Source: Nelumbo lutea
Lineage: Eukaryota > Streptophyta > Magnoliopsida > Proteales > Nelumbonaceae
NCBI GenBank assembly: GCA_022828595.1
Contig: JAKGHH010000001.1
Coordinates: forward strand, 75,946,401-76,010,400
Direction: 5' to 3'
Length of the DNA stretch: 64,000 nucleotides
Shown: one piece after another, positions 54,643 to 64,000 of the stretch
How the letters are laid out: every line of letters starts with the position of its first letter
How positions within the stretch are numbered: position 1 is the first letter of the stretch
Notes under the pieces: model-generated
The model's database searches: none
Seen by the model: the letters and a program-made list of their open reading frames with translations, nothing else
Told to the model about the DNA's origin: nothing
Program-made: the position numbers and the translations under genes

Positions 54643-55305
54643 ATGACCTTAAATCCAACAACAACCACAACTAAAAGCTCCCAATCTCACAAACAAACCA
54701 ATCACCTTTTCTCTGTTTGTCTGTTTGTCTGTTTGTCTGTCTCTCCTCTTCTCTCTCTGGTTTCTCGGGTTTTCGCAGAAATGGCGATGATAATCACACA
54801 TAAAATCGGTGCCTTGTCTGTGACGCCCGTAGCTTCATCAGAAACCATGAAAGAGTCAGGTGATCAGCCTGCTGCGGTAGTAAGTGCATTGGCTCTCTGG
54901 AAGACACCCTCACAGCCTATGAACCTAAGGCCTAGAATTCAGAAACAAGGGCCGGTGGACGGAAGAGAGATGGAGGCCAGCCTGTCAGTGGTGTGTCAGG
55001 TGCTTGTGGCGGAGACGACAATGGTGGAGTGCAGAGATGGAGAGATGGGAGGTGCGCAGGTTAAGGGCGAGAGGAAAATCGTTGAAGAGAGGGAAATACC
55101 GCCGGTGAAACTTGGAGATGGAGCGATGGAGGCGCCAAACTCAGGCCTTCGAAAGTTTCCACTTTTCAAGCCTTCAACGTTCAAACTTCGAACGAAAATG
55201 AACGGACCAGTGGGCTTGTTCGAACTTTTGGCCTTGTCCACTTTTGGTCCATTCTATGAAAAGACGATTCGTGTTTGGACCGGGCTGAGTTCATATCAAT
55301 TTTAG
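54643..55305 (+). other. Unrecognised open frame behind a TATA promoter
   Basis: A 220-codon frame. Its first part (to about 54780) looks like CT-rich leader read as protein. TTTTCGCAG at 54771-54779 could be a splice acceptor, with ATG 54781 (MAMIITHKIGALSV) the real start. A strong donor-like GTAAGTGC at 54882 would leave a short first exon 54781-54881. Sequence from about 55150 on is repeat-like (TTCGAACTTTTGGCCTTG, inverted copies). I recognise no family. It may be the 5' end of a gene whose rest was lost, or chance. Confidence 0.25.
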
Positions 55306-55309
55306 GACT

Positions 55310-57060
55310 GTCCATAACACTTTCAATCAGACGGAATCCAACCTGAAACCGGTCCATTAACACCTCTAGTTGTGCGGAAATTAACCAAACATGATTGAAA
55401 CCCAAACTCATCATGTGAGATATTTGAATAAGGCACTGAAACATGATTCGGCTCGGGCTTTCTGGCTGGCCCATTCAATTTTGACAAATTTCCAATTCAA
55501 GCCCGCCCAATTCGCATCACTAGCCAAAATAAAAAAAAGGCAAGACGAATGATGCTTCTACTGTGGTGACTTTGATGAAGTGACGTGGTGGGTCCACAGT
55601 AGCACATCAAAGGCCAAGATTCACCATTTTAATCCTGTACTAAAACCATGTCGTAACAAAAAGTGAATTCATTTGGCCATTATTCAGGGCAGGTCCTGTG
55701 CATACCTAACGGTGTAAATCGGATCGTAACATAATGACCACATCGGGAACATCTCCCATATTTACAAGTTTTCATTCATGGGAGATGTTCCAAATGCATG
55801 GCCGTAAATGCTGTGAGATGGGCATGAAGAACATTCTGTGTGGAAGAAATTCGGATTCCCTTTCAGAATATGCAATCGTAATCACAATGATGACCATGGC
55901 AAAGACATAAGCTTCTTTTAGAAAGGAGGAAATCCTGCATACATAGTAACAAGCCATATTTCAGAAAATATTTAGAATTTTCAATTTTCTGACACTGGTA
56001 ACGTGGTTTTAGTATCCACCGTGAAAGGATTTCCTTATTTTTAAAAGGAGAAAAAACATAACCAATAAAGTTACTTTCCCCGGAAAGCTACATTTATAAA
56101 GCTATTATTTCACTATTCCTATCGAGTGTTTTTTACGTCTTATAAAAGCATTCTTTTACTGCTATACGAAAAGTGCTTTGTGGAGAAACAACAAAAGAGA
56201 CGTTTATCCAAACAGAAAAACCTGGTCCTTACTAACAGCCCATGGCCTCCAAAAGCAAATTTGAGACTGGAACCTCCTATCCAATGGGTTATGTATCTGA
56301 AATTTGGATAATTTTGGGCCCATTTTTTCCCTTCTTGTTCTTCATGATTGAAAAAAAAAACTCATGAATAAATGGATTTTGTCTGCAGGGAAAAGTCTTC
56401 CTAAATCTCTGGTCAGGTTGGTTGCTGCTTAAAGCTTCTGGCTTGTTACATATGAATAAGCTCAGTCCTGCCTAAACCCCTCCTCGCCATTTTATTACTT
56501 TTTATCAACAAAAGTTGGTCAAGATCCTTTTATGGCCCCCATCTCTGAAGTTGAGTTTCATTGTTGAAAAAAAAAAAAATGGAAGAAAGGAAAATAAAAT
56601 ATGAAAGAAATTAAGAAAGTGGCTTTCTTTGGTTTGACTTGCAGCCAAAAGTTGAGACAAAAGAAGAAAGTGGATTTTCTCTCTCTCTCTCTTTTTTAAC
56701 TTCTTTTATTTGTTTTCCCTCAAAAAGTGAGAAAAAAGCAAAAAAAAAAAGGGGGGAGGGGAGATGAGAGCAAACAACACTGATCCATTCCCTTCAGAAA
56801 AAAAAAATATTGTTTTTACCTTTTCTTTCATTTTCTTGGCAATCAAAATACATATCCGCTGCTTTTTCACCTTAGAAAATCTTTATGGGCGCTAGTTCCT
56901 AACCATATGATCTATCTAATTTTTAAAACTGAAGTATGCATATGGGGATAGATAGAGTGAATCCGGGGCTGCAGATCATGTGCAACCTGGAAAAATTTCC
57001 CCTTATACGTTTTGAATATTGATATTTGATCAATATAAATTAAGAAAGTAATGGAATTTA
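55310..57060. other. Intergenic region, no gene recognised
   Basis: AT-rich with CT (56683-56696) and A runs. The short frames have no recognisable similarity. Confidence 0.45.
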
Positions 57061-57062
57061 GG

Positions 57063-57280
57063 CCTGATTTATTTGAATTGCACGTTTGCACTGGTGCAAA
57101 AGTATGAAAGTGCAAATTACTTGAATTTTCTAATTCATTTTTGTTTCAAAATTCACCTTCATTAGCTGAGCAGTGTAAGAAATAAAACCTAAAGCAAAGC
57201 AGAAATGAGCTAGAATTTCTATTCTTCTAACTTGCATTTTCATGCATATGTGCTAGTGCAAATGAAATTACATTACAAAG
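57063..57280. repeat. Possible MITE
   Basis: TTGCACTGGTGCAAAAGTATGA near 57085 is inverted as CTTGCATTTTCATGCATATG...CTAGTGCAAATG near 57230-57265. The termini and target duplication are not resolved. Confidence 0.35.
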
Positions 57281-57360
57281 GAATAAATACAAATATATAC
57301 AATACAAATTCATACAAAATAATACAAAATATAAAAGTTTGAAAGGAGTATAAATACAAA

Positions 57361-57405
57361 TCTTATCTTATATCTTATATATATATATATATATATATAC
57401 ATTAA
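57361..57405. repeat. TA microsatellite
   Basis: ATCTTATATCTTATATATATATAT-type simple repeat. The frames across it are meaningless. Confidence 0.9.
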
Positions 57406-57742
57406 AACAAAGTTTTAAGGGGTGCTTTCCATTTTTTGCAAAACGGAATCTTACTGTTTCTTTACATCAATGAGTTGCACGTATGAACCATGCATGAGGG
57501 ACAAATGTCTATCTTCTCTAATCACTTCCATTTTGCATACATGACGCGTGTAAATTTTTTCTCCTGTTTGCAGCTTATTTTTCCCGCTCTCCCCACCTTC
57601 CCTATCTTACATTCCTGTTGCCCCTCTCCCCGCTCTCCCTCTCATCTCCACCTCTCTTTCCGCTTCCTTGCTTCCCTTTTTATCTTTCCTCCCTCATCTG
57701 ACTTCTTCGGTTTTAACCCATGGTTTCCGATTTGATTTGCAG

Positions 57743-57958
57743 TGTGAAGTCTTCCAAGAATCCAATGTCGCCGAGCTCGTGTCGGCCATGGCCGGTGGAT
57801 GGAACCCGCAGCTAATCCTCAAAGCGTGGCATAGAGAAGGAATCGTGCCAGACGAACAGTCAAGATCCGAATACGTGGATGCCATGCGTGAGGCAGGCAT
57901 GTCGCCGGAAGCAATCGTGGGAGAGGCGGAAGAAGTGATGGAAGCACTAGGGTTCTGA
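57743..57958 (+). pseudogene. DUF1442 gene fragment with internal deletion
   Basis: After an acceptor (TTGATTTGCAG, 57732-57742) the frame reads CEVFQESNVAELVSAMAGGW, then NPQLILKAWHREG, directly joined to IVPDEQSRSEYVDAMREAGM, SPEAIVGEAEEVMEALGF and a TGA. This is the start of exon 2 of the plant DUF1442 (PF07279) family, putative methyltransferase-fold proteins of about 200 or more residues. Family members carry about 22-25 residues of the nucleotide-fold core between those two segments. Here they are missing without breaking the frame, and the whole C-terminal half is lost at the stop. A stretch near 57961-58048 in another frame (RGAVLNQARQLGN) may be a remnant of the next family block. 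The usual exon 1 (MKLVWSPE-type) was not found upstream. Confidence 0.75.
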
Positions 57959-58202
57959 AGCATGTCTATATGAGCACCCGGGGTGCAGTCTTGAATCAGG
58001 CACGTCAATTAGGAAACAGGCGAAGAGTATTTGTTCCGGAGAGGAAGTAATGCCTCTAATATTTTTCATTTTCCTGTTTCTTTTTTTGAGTTCTCTTTCC
58101 TGTAATTTCTTTTGAAAGTAGAGGGATGGGAGGTTAATTAGAGAGACAGAGCACAAAATAAATTCAGATAGTGCCCAATCCTTAGTATTCACCACCATCA
58201 AT

Positions 58203-58290
58203 AAGTTCTGATCTGTTCTCTCATGTTTTGCAGGTGGTGGAGGCGGCGGCGACGCCAGGCTTCGATTGGGTTCTTGAGAGCTCTACCCCC
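58203..58290 (+). repeat. Left 88-base direct repeat flanking the PRP8 fragment
   Basis: Starts AAGTTCTGATCTGTTCTCTC, contains an acceptor-like GTTTTGCAG then GGTGGTGGAGGCGG, and ends AGAGCTCTACCCCC. It matches 59671-59758 at 82 of 88 positions by my count, with no gaps; five of the six differences are transitions. Confidence 0.9.
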
Positions 58291-59670
58291 TCCCTCCAAG
58301 CATCTGGACCTTCTCATAGTGAGATGGCAGATAGCCATGCGAATTGCTTCCAGTATCCTTGTTGACTCGCCCCCATTCATAACCTGTTGGTGTAAGCTTG
58401 TATGCAGTTAATGAGCAAGAGCCTGGAGTGAAACTGCAAGTGAGGATGATGCACTTCTCTCCATCCCACAGTTTATTGTTCTCCAGAATCCTAGCATGAG
58501 TTGTGAGATCCTGTAAAAGTAGAATGGAAACTCAATCAAGGCCTGATTTTATAATACAGAACTGGAACCACTACAGCCTGCAGTCTGCACGGCCAGTAAG
58601 AAAGCATGCTTAGTTAAAAACAAATACTTGAGGGGACAACTGTGGAAGCTCATTTGGTTGTGCATGCATCCATCGCAATGGCTCCAGATCATGTAAGAAA
58701 TCATGCTCAGGAGGAGCAGATGGAAGATGGACCTATTGATGAGTCCCCCACTGTGGTGGCATGGCAATACAGTGGATTTCTTTAACCCGAGGATTGTCTG
58801 TGGACTTATACCATATAGGTACCCTGAAATTTGAGTACGCAGATCTGCTATACAGATAAACTTCTCCAAGATATTTTTTGACATGATGTATGCCTACCCC
58901 GTTTCCTGTTATCATAAAATTTCATTCAAGGTCTTTAAGCTCTCCATGTTCAAGCTAAAGAGAACAATAAAACCAGTAAATAAAATACCTTGATGTCCTC
59001 CGAATTCACATAAATATGATTGACTCGGAGATAAATATTTGTGGCTGAGTTTGCTCTCACACGCCAATCATTTTTGGACCCAAAAGCCTGTTGCTCATAT
59101 GGACTTGTGGTGGTGACAATAAGTTCATCACCATGCACATTTGTTGTCCTTGTTGTGATAGCTGTAAGCTGGCTTGCTTCTTTTGCCTGCAAATGAAATT
59201 CCAGAAGCAACAAATCAGCAAAGCGACGAGCATAGACAATTCTATTCAACCATAGGAGCTAAATATTACCTGCTTCTCAATCTCTGCTGTCTGTTGCCTC
59301 TGTTGTGAAGGTGGAGTAATCTCAGCTTCTAGTATTATGTCACGAATCTCAGATTGGGTAAGAGCTGAAGTATTCACATTATTCTTTTTGGCATAATCTG
59401 ATAGTATAAGATCTCTCAATGCAACCTCAATCTGCATGATAGAAGATCTTTGCAACAAATAAGTAAACATGAACAGAGGCACATTTTTACAATACTAGGA
59501 TACGGGCAGGTACAGATTTAATTAGGTCTCTCTCAAATATTTTGAAGTTACCTTCATCCATTGATAATAGTTTTGTCGGGCTTCAGTAACATGTTTGCCT
59601 TCTCATTGTTTACATGTAGTGCACGCAGAATTAAGATGAGACGAGAGAATGCGGTATATGAGATGCTTTT
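58291..59670 (-). pseudogene. PRP8: PRP8 (U5 snRNP splicing factor) genomic fragment
   Basis: The minus strand carries five consecutive exon pieces of PRP8 with introns still present. These are 59667-59552 ([24 protein letters not shown], with a deletion before WMK), 59431-59270 ([40 protein letters not shown]), and 59186-58989 ([35 protein letters not shown]). The last two are 58905-58628 ([20 protein letters not shown], then a frameshift; [26 protein letters not shown]) and 58510-about 58298 ([36 protein letters not shown], ending at YEKVQML). It covers the end of the RNase H-like region into the Jab1/MPN domain of a ~2,350-residue protein. Stops (ETG-stop in the fourth piece) and frameshifts make it dead. 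Retained introns rule out a retrocopy. Confidence 0.93.
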
Positions 59671-59758
59671 AAGTTCTTATTTGTTTTCTCGTGTTTTGCA
59701 GGTGGTGGAGGCGGTGGCGACGCCAGGCTTCGATTGGGTTCTTGAGAGCTCTACTCCC
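59671..59758 (+). repeat. Right 88-base direct repeat flanking the PRP8 fragment
   Basis: Same orientation and length as 58203-58290. The pair brackets the PRP8 fragment exactly, like a very long target duplication. Confidence 0.9.
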
Positions 59759-60118
59759 ACACTCCCTCTTTCTGTCCCTTGTGTGTTCTAACTTCTGAGT
59801 CTTCTGACCACCCCATTTAAATCAAAGAATCCCACACCTCTTCAATTGATCTTTATCGCTTAATTATCGGCTTCCTTCCTTTTTTTTTTTTTATCTTCCC
59901 TTTCTCTCCTCTTTTGGTTTACACTTGTGGTGGTGGAAGCTGCCCTTCGTTCTTTTTCAAAAATTCAGTTGGGTTCTTCTATCTCCGTTTCATCTCAACT
60001 ACGCGCTCTCTTTGTTGTATGCTTTTCTTTTGTTGAATTGACGCGTCATTTTTTTTTTTATCCAGGTCTGTAAATTTCGTTTCTGGGTTGCAAATTTTCT
60101 GAGTTCTGAATCGAGAAA

Positions 60119-60342
60119 ATGGCACAAGGCTATGGAGTTGAGCTCTACTTCGACCCTGCATTGGAAAATCAGGCTTGGAACGTCCTTGCTCGTCGCCAGA
60201 TCAGTACCCAGCTTATTGAGATGGAACCTCGACCACACATTACTCTTTCCTCTAGCCCTACCCTTGAGCCTCCAAAACTGGAAAATGTCATGAAGAACTC
60301 GCTTCGAAGCAATAACCGTTGCCTTTGTCATTTTCTATTATA
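60119..60342 (+). pseudogene. 2'-5' RNA ligase / cyclic phosphodiesterase-like first exon (broken)
   Basis: ATG 60119 opens MAQGYGVELYFDPALENQAW, NVLARRQISTQLIEMEPRPH and ITLSSSPTLEPPKLENVMKN, the N-terminus of a plant 2'-5' RNA-ligase-superfamily protein, including the first HxT motif (HIT). At about 60299 a missing base shifts the frame. In the shifted frame the family-like continuation (FASKQ, then PLPLSFS) is interrupted by a TAA. The exon ends at a good donor, GTAAGTGC (60343). No second exon carrying the later HxT motif was found downstream. A leader with an acceptor-like TTTTATCCAG (60056-60065) precedes it. Family members hydrolyse or ligate cyclic phosphate ends of nucleotides; this copy cannot. 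Confidence 0.82.
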
Positions 60343-62880
60343 GTAAGTGCTCCCTTGAGGATAGTTTCATATGTTGAAGACATTATTCTACAGAACTTGT
60401 TGGTTCACAAGATGAATAGGATGCTTGATGACTTTGTTTTGTATGTAAGATGGTTCCATTATTATGATACATATAAAATTTGTATTTCTTTTGGGAATTA
60501 TGTGTTTAATAACTTTGTAAGATCGTTTGTGTACTCATGCATATAAAAATTTGTATTTATTCTCTTTGTTATGTAATATATATTTTTCATAGATTAATTG
60601 ATTCATTACATTATAGACCCGGATTCGGATCCCACAACTATAGCTTCTATTGTTCTTTTTTTATTTCTCCCACTTCGCTAGTATGTATAATGTAGAGTGC
60701 AAAGTCTTATATTTTGTATGTATTTGCTCCGTACATAACTACATATTTGTATTTGTAGTCTCTCCAAAATTGAGCCATATTTGCTGATGATGTACGAAGA
60801 TTCTAATCCAATTCTTTTTCTGCAACGGCGCTACTCTTCAGACTCTTTGCGGTTTATAACTATTTCTGATAAAAGATTCAAATCAAAAATGCCTCTCTAG
60901 TTTTTGCACAGCCTTTATAGCTCCGGTTCGGGTGCCCAACTATTTTTTTAACTCGCTTTTATTATTACTTGTTGCTTTGAATACAACAACTTAGAATAAG
61001 GCATAAAAAAGAAGACAAAAAGCGCCTCGACCTCGATCTTATGATGTCTGGGCCTCTGGCCTCTGGTCTGGGCCCTGGGGGTTGTAAATCTATTTGCCTT
61101 GATCCACGCTGGTCACTGGGCAAATGACCTTACTTGAATCATTAACCTATATTTAATTCTATCTTTTAGTATTTTAGTCATTTCTATCTTTACTAACAAT
61201 AATTCTTATTTTTCAAGTATATTTTTGTTTAAAATGAAGAATATATAATATTAATGCATATTCAATTTTTTTTATAAAAATTATATATTTTTATTTTTTA
61301 TTATTTAATTTATGAGATAATAAAATTTACTTATTTAGCAACAGAAAATGCAATTCCAATATATTGTTTGAATATTGGTTTTTAATATTGTGGTCAAATC
61401 AATTATATATAATATATATGTTATTTATATTACATTTTGTAAACTTCTTATATGATGAAAATAGTTGAAAAATACTTATATTTTTTGTTTTTCTTTGTTT
61501 CAATTATTATATTTTCTTTTCCTTCTAATAATTTATTATTTTTTTAAATTAAATCTGGTGGTATCAGATTTGAATATCCAACATATTGATCGGATTCAAA
61601 TTTAAATCAATATTTATGACATTCAATAAGATCTTTGGATTAAATCGAATTCAAATATACCTTGATTCAAATCCGATCCAATCTACTTGCATCCCTACCA
61701 AATCACTTGCCTACAATGACTTAGCTAATTAAATCATTGAACCATTTGACATGGTTAGTAGGGTCATGTGTTAAACATTATTGCTATTTATTTTTTATCT
61801 TAATTTTTATCCCATTTTTATCATTAATGAAAATAATTCTCATTAATCACATTTTTTTATCTAATAAATATATAATATTATAGAATGTACCCAAAATATC
61901 TACAAATTTTTATATTTTCTAGAATTTTATGTATTTTATTACTTAATAACAACATCATGTGTTGATCCATTTGACATGAATAGTTGAACCACTAACCCAC
62001 CACTTAAATAGAAAAAACCATTTTTTCTTTTTCGATTGATTTTAAATCATGTATTACATTTTCATCATCAATAAAGTAATTCTTATTTCTGTTAGACAGT
62101 TTTGTATGCCCTTAGCTCCAATCAGTTTTGATGTATTGTTGACATTTAGTGTAAATGAATAAAGTGCATGTTTGATCCATGTTGTGTGGTATGTTTCTGT
62201 GTAAGACTCTTAAATAATGAGACTCGTGTTAGTTTAGAATGTTCACAAGCCGTTGGATAAGTCTGGGAGATTTATCTTGCCAAGGTTGACACTGGTGTGC
62301 TGCCAAGTGTTGGGGTGGCCTGTCTCAGCTGCCAGGGTGAGACCCAAACCACATACAGTGTAGGACTAACTGAATCTTTGAACTGGACCAGATTTCCAGT
62401 ATTTCCCTGGACCTTGGAGATTGATGGGAAAAATTGGAAATTTACACCCGACCCCTACACGCGATTATGATACTGCACTAGGTGTCGGATTGGGCTGTCT
62501 TTGATATGCCATTCAGTGAGATCCTTAGCGGGTGTCAAAACCTGGGCATGTTTGGGCAGTCTGAGAATTCATCTGAGTGGGTGATCATAGTGACATGATC
62601 AGCCCCTTTGTCGAACAAAGGTAATGATCTAGAATGCACTCTCTCTTATGGAAACCAAACTACCGGCAGTGGATTTCAATCGTTGGATTTTTGTTTTGCA
62701 AAATTTATATATAAGATATACAGATATATACGGTTTCAAAATATTTACAAATGGTTTTAATTCCTGGGATCCATGTGAATAGAGAGTGCAACACTGTTCC
62801 TTACAGCCGAGGGAGAGGTCCTCTCTTGTTGGCCAGTGTCTGATTATCATGGGCTGAGAGGTTAAGTGTAAGGCCATTTA
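60343..62880. other. AT-rich region without genes
   Basis: No continuation of the RNA-ligase-like gene was found. 61550-61700 has GGATTCAAAT/GATTCAAATCCGATCC repeats ending GCATCCCTACC, a hAT-like terminal pattern without an identified partner. Confidence 0.45.
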
Positions 62881-64000
62881 GGGTTATACCTGATGGGCTA
62901 ATCTTACGTCCTGCCCACAGTCCCTGGGTTTTTATAAGATGGCTTGACCCAGGGACCACTTAGTGTAAGTGTTGGGCCCATGGAGTCCATGTGATGGGCT
63001 CAAGGGGTTCACTAAGCTTTCTAGTGAATTCAGCTAGGCCTTGTAACAAAGGCTGGGCCGAACCCATGTGGCTGATGTGTAGATCATTGCTTGGGTCCCA
63101 CGCCATACAAAGAAGCTCAACTGGGTAGCAGTTTGGAAGCCTATTAAGCACTTAATACATATTGGGCCTAAAGCCCATTTCGAACTGGTTGATTTAATTA
63201 TCCACTTAAAGGGGCGGATCTGAGATTCAAATAAAGATTTGAATTTGGAAATCTCCTAATAAGATCAGGAGTGGGCTGACCTAACTGCAGATAGGGTTAA
63301 GATAATTCCCTATCCAAATACAAATTAGGATTGGGATAACTTCTAATAGGATTAGGAGGCTTCTTAATCACTAAGAAAGAGGAGAAACCCTAGTCTTGAA
63401 TTACTAGAATTCGAACCAAGGGTTTAGCAGACACTCCTCCGGCAATTTGAGATTGGATCTCAGAAACCCTAGAGAGAAGGAAAGGAAATACGCCAACTTT
63501 ATATCTAGAGTTCTCCTCCAGCCGCCGCATTCACTACCTGGTTTGATCTCTCTGAGAGGGAAAGATCAAGAAGGTGTTCTTGATATCAGTCTTTGTTGAA
63601 AGGCTGATTGTGTACGGTGCTCTTCGCTTCCATCGAATTCTTGTGAAGGATTTGGTTCGTAGGACGAACACTGTTGGTTCTGTTCCAGTATCACTGCATC
63701 ATTTTCAGTCTTGGGAGTATTCTTTGGGCATGAACACCGATGTTGGGAGATACCGATTCTCCGTATCAGGTATAACCCTTCCCTTTTTTTTGGTTCAGAT
63801 CTGGTTCAGTTTTGGTTCGATTAGATCCTTGAATATTGTATTCTAAAATTAGGGAATATGATTCCTAGTTGGAAGGGAGGAGAGAAATTTTTGAAATTCG
63901 CCCACCCTATTCCGTTGCTTTCTTGGTGTCCATATGATGGATCTCTCCCTCCTTTCAATTTCCACATTTATTTTTGCACGTGGCAGTTCCAAATGATGAT
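62881..64000. other. Unassigned, possibly LTR-like sequence at the window edge
   Basis: Sequence with paired GGGCCC/GGGCCTAAAGCCCA motifs, AAACCCTAGTCTTG and AAACCCTAGAGAG leader-like stretches, and a pyrimidine-rich TCTCTCTGAGAGGG region. It resembles the U3-R-U5 of a plant LTR or a gene leader, but I found no termini, primer site or protein. Confidence 0.3.

Noticed and set aside
1..64000. tRNA, rRNA, miRNA hairpin and CRISPR-like arrays
   Set aside because: No B-box with a paired A-box and acceptor stem, no rRNA core sequence and no regularly spaced short repeats with unique spacers were seen. The regular repeats present are minisatellites.

Overview
This window looks like nuclear DNA from a flowering plant that is not a grass (a dicot or magnoliid; I cannot place it further). 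Evidence: spliced genes with plant-type short introns, plant-lineage Ty3/gypsy (Tat-type) elements, plant L1 LINEs carrying an RNase H domain, an RTE-type LINE, hAT- and Mutator-like non-autonomous elements, and host genes of plant families. There are no bacterial operons, rRNA genes, CRISPR arrays or recognisable tRNA genes.

Layout. 1-18.8 kb is a nested retrotransposon block. An old minus-strand Ty3/gypsy element (protease near 0.6-0.96 kb, gag near 1.3-1.75 kb, more gag, primer site and LTR near 18.0-18.5 kb) is split by a 16.1-kb plus-strand Tat-lineage Ty3/gypsy element (LTRs 1841-2731 and 17086-17963). The gag of that element is itself split by a 5.6-kb L1 LINE (3592-9150). The Tat element also carries a decayed, intron-containing antisense gene between pol and its 3' LTR. 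20.1-35.6 kb holds six plus-strand exons of an OTU-family deubiquitinase (OTU2/Otu1/YOD1 type). Its second visible intron is 11.7 kb and contains a second L1 (20864-27689) and a reversed RTE LINE (27.77-30.76 kb), the latter riddled with smaller elements. The first coding exon is not in the window, so everything from base 1 to 20094 may be its first intron.

35.6-50.8 kb is mostly intergenic, with one intact host gene: an S40/DUF584 senescence-regulator protein on the minus strand (39517-40152). Its promoter region holds three CCACGTGG palindromes. hAT-like and Mutator-like elements occupy 43.5-44.3 and 47.1-49.3 kb. 50833-53821 is a coding-free LTR element with a perfect 5-bp target duplication, apparently a non-autonomous relative of the Tat element.

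54.6-60.4 kb is a graveyard of host-gene fragments: a DUF1442 exon with an internal deletion, a genomic PRP8 fragment with introns bracketed by 88-bp direct repeats, and a 2'-5' RNA-ligase-like first exon killed by a frameshift and a stop. The last 3.5 kb has no gene I can recognise.

Functioning genes: only S40-like and (if its first exon exists upstream) OTU2 look intact. All transposon reading frames are broken by stops or frameshifts. The main interest is structural: nesting order, recombination and break-repair footprints, and the antisense gene inside the Tat element.
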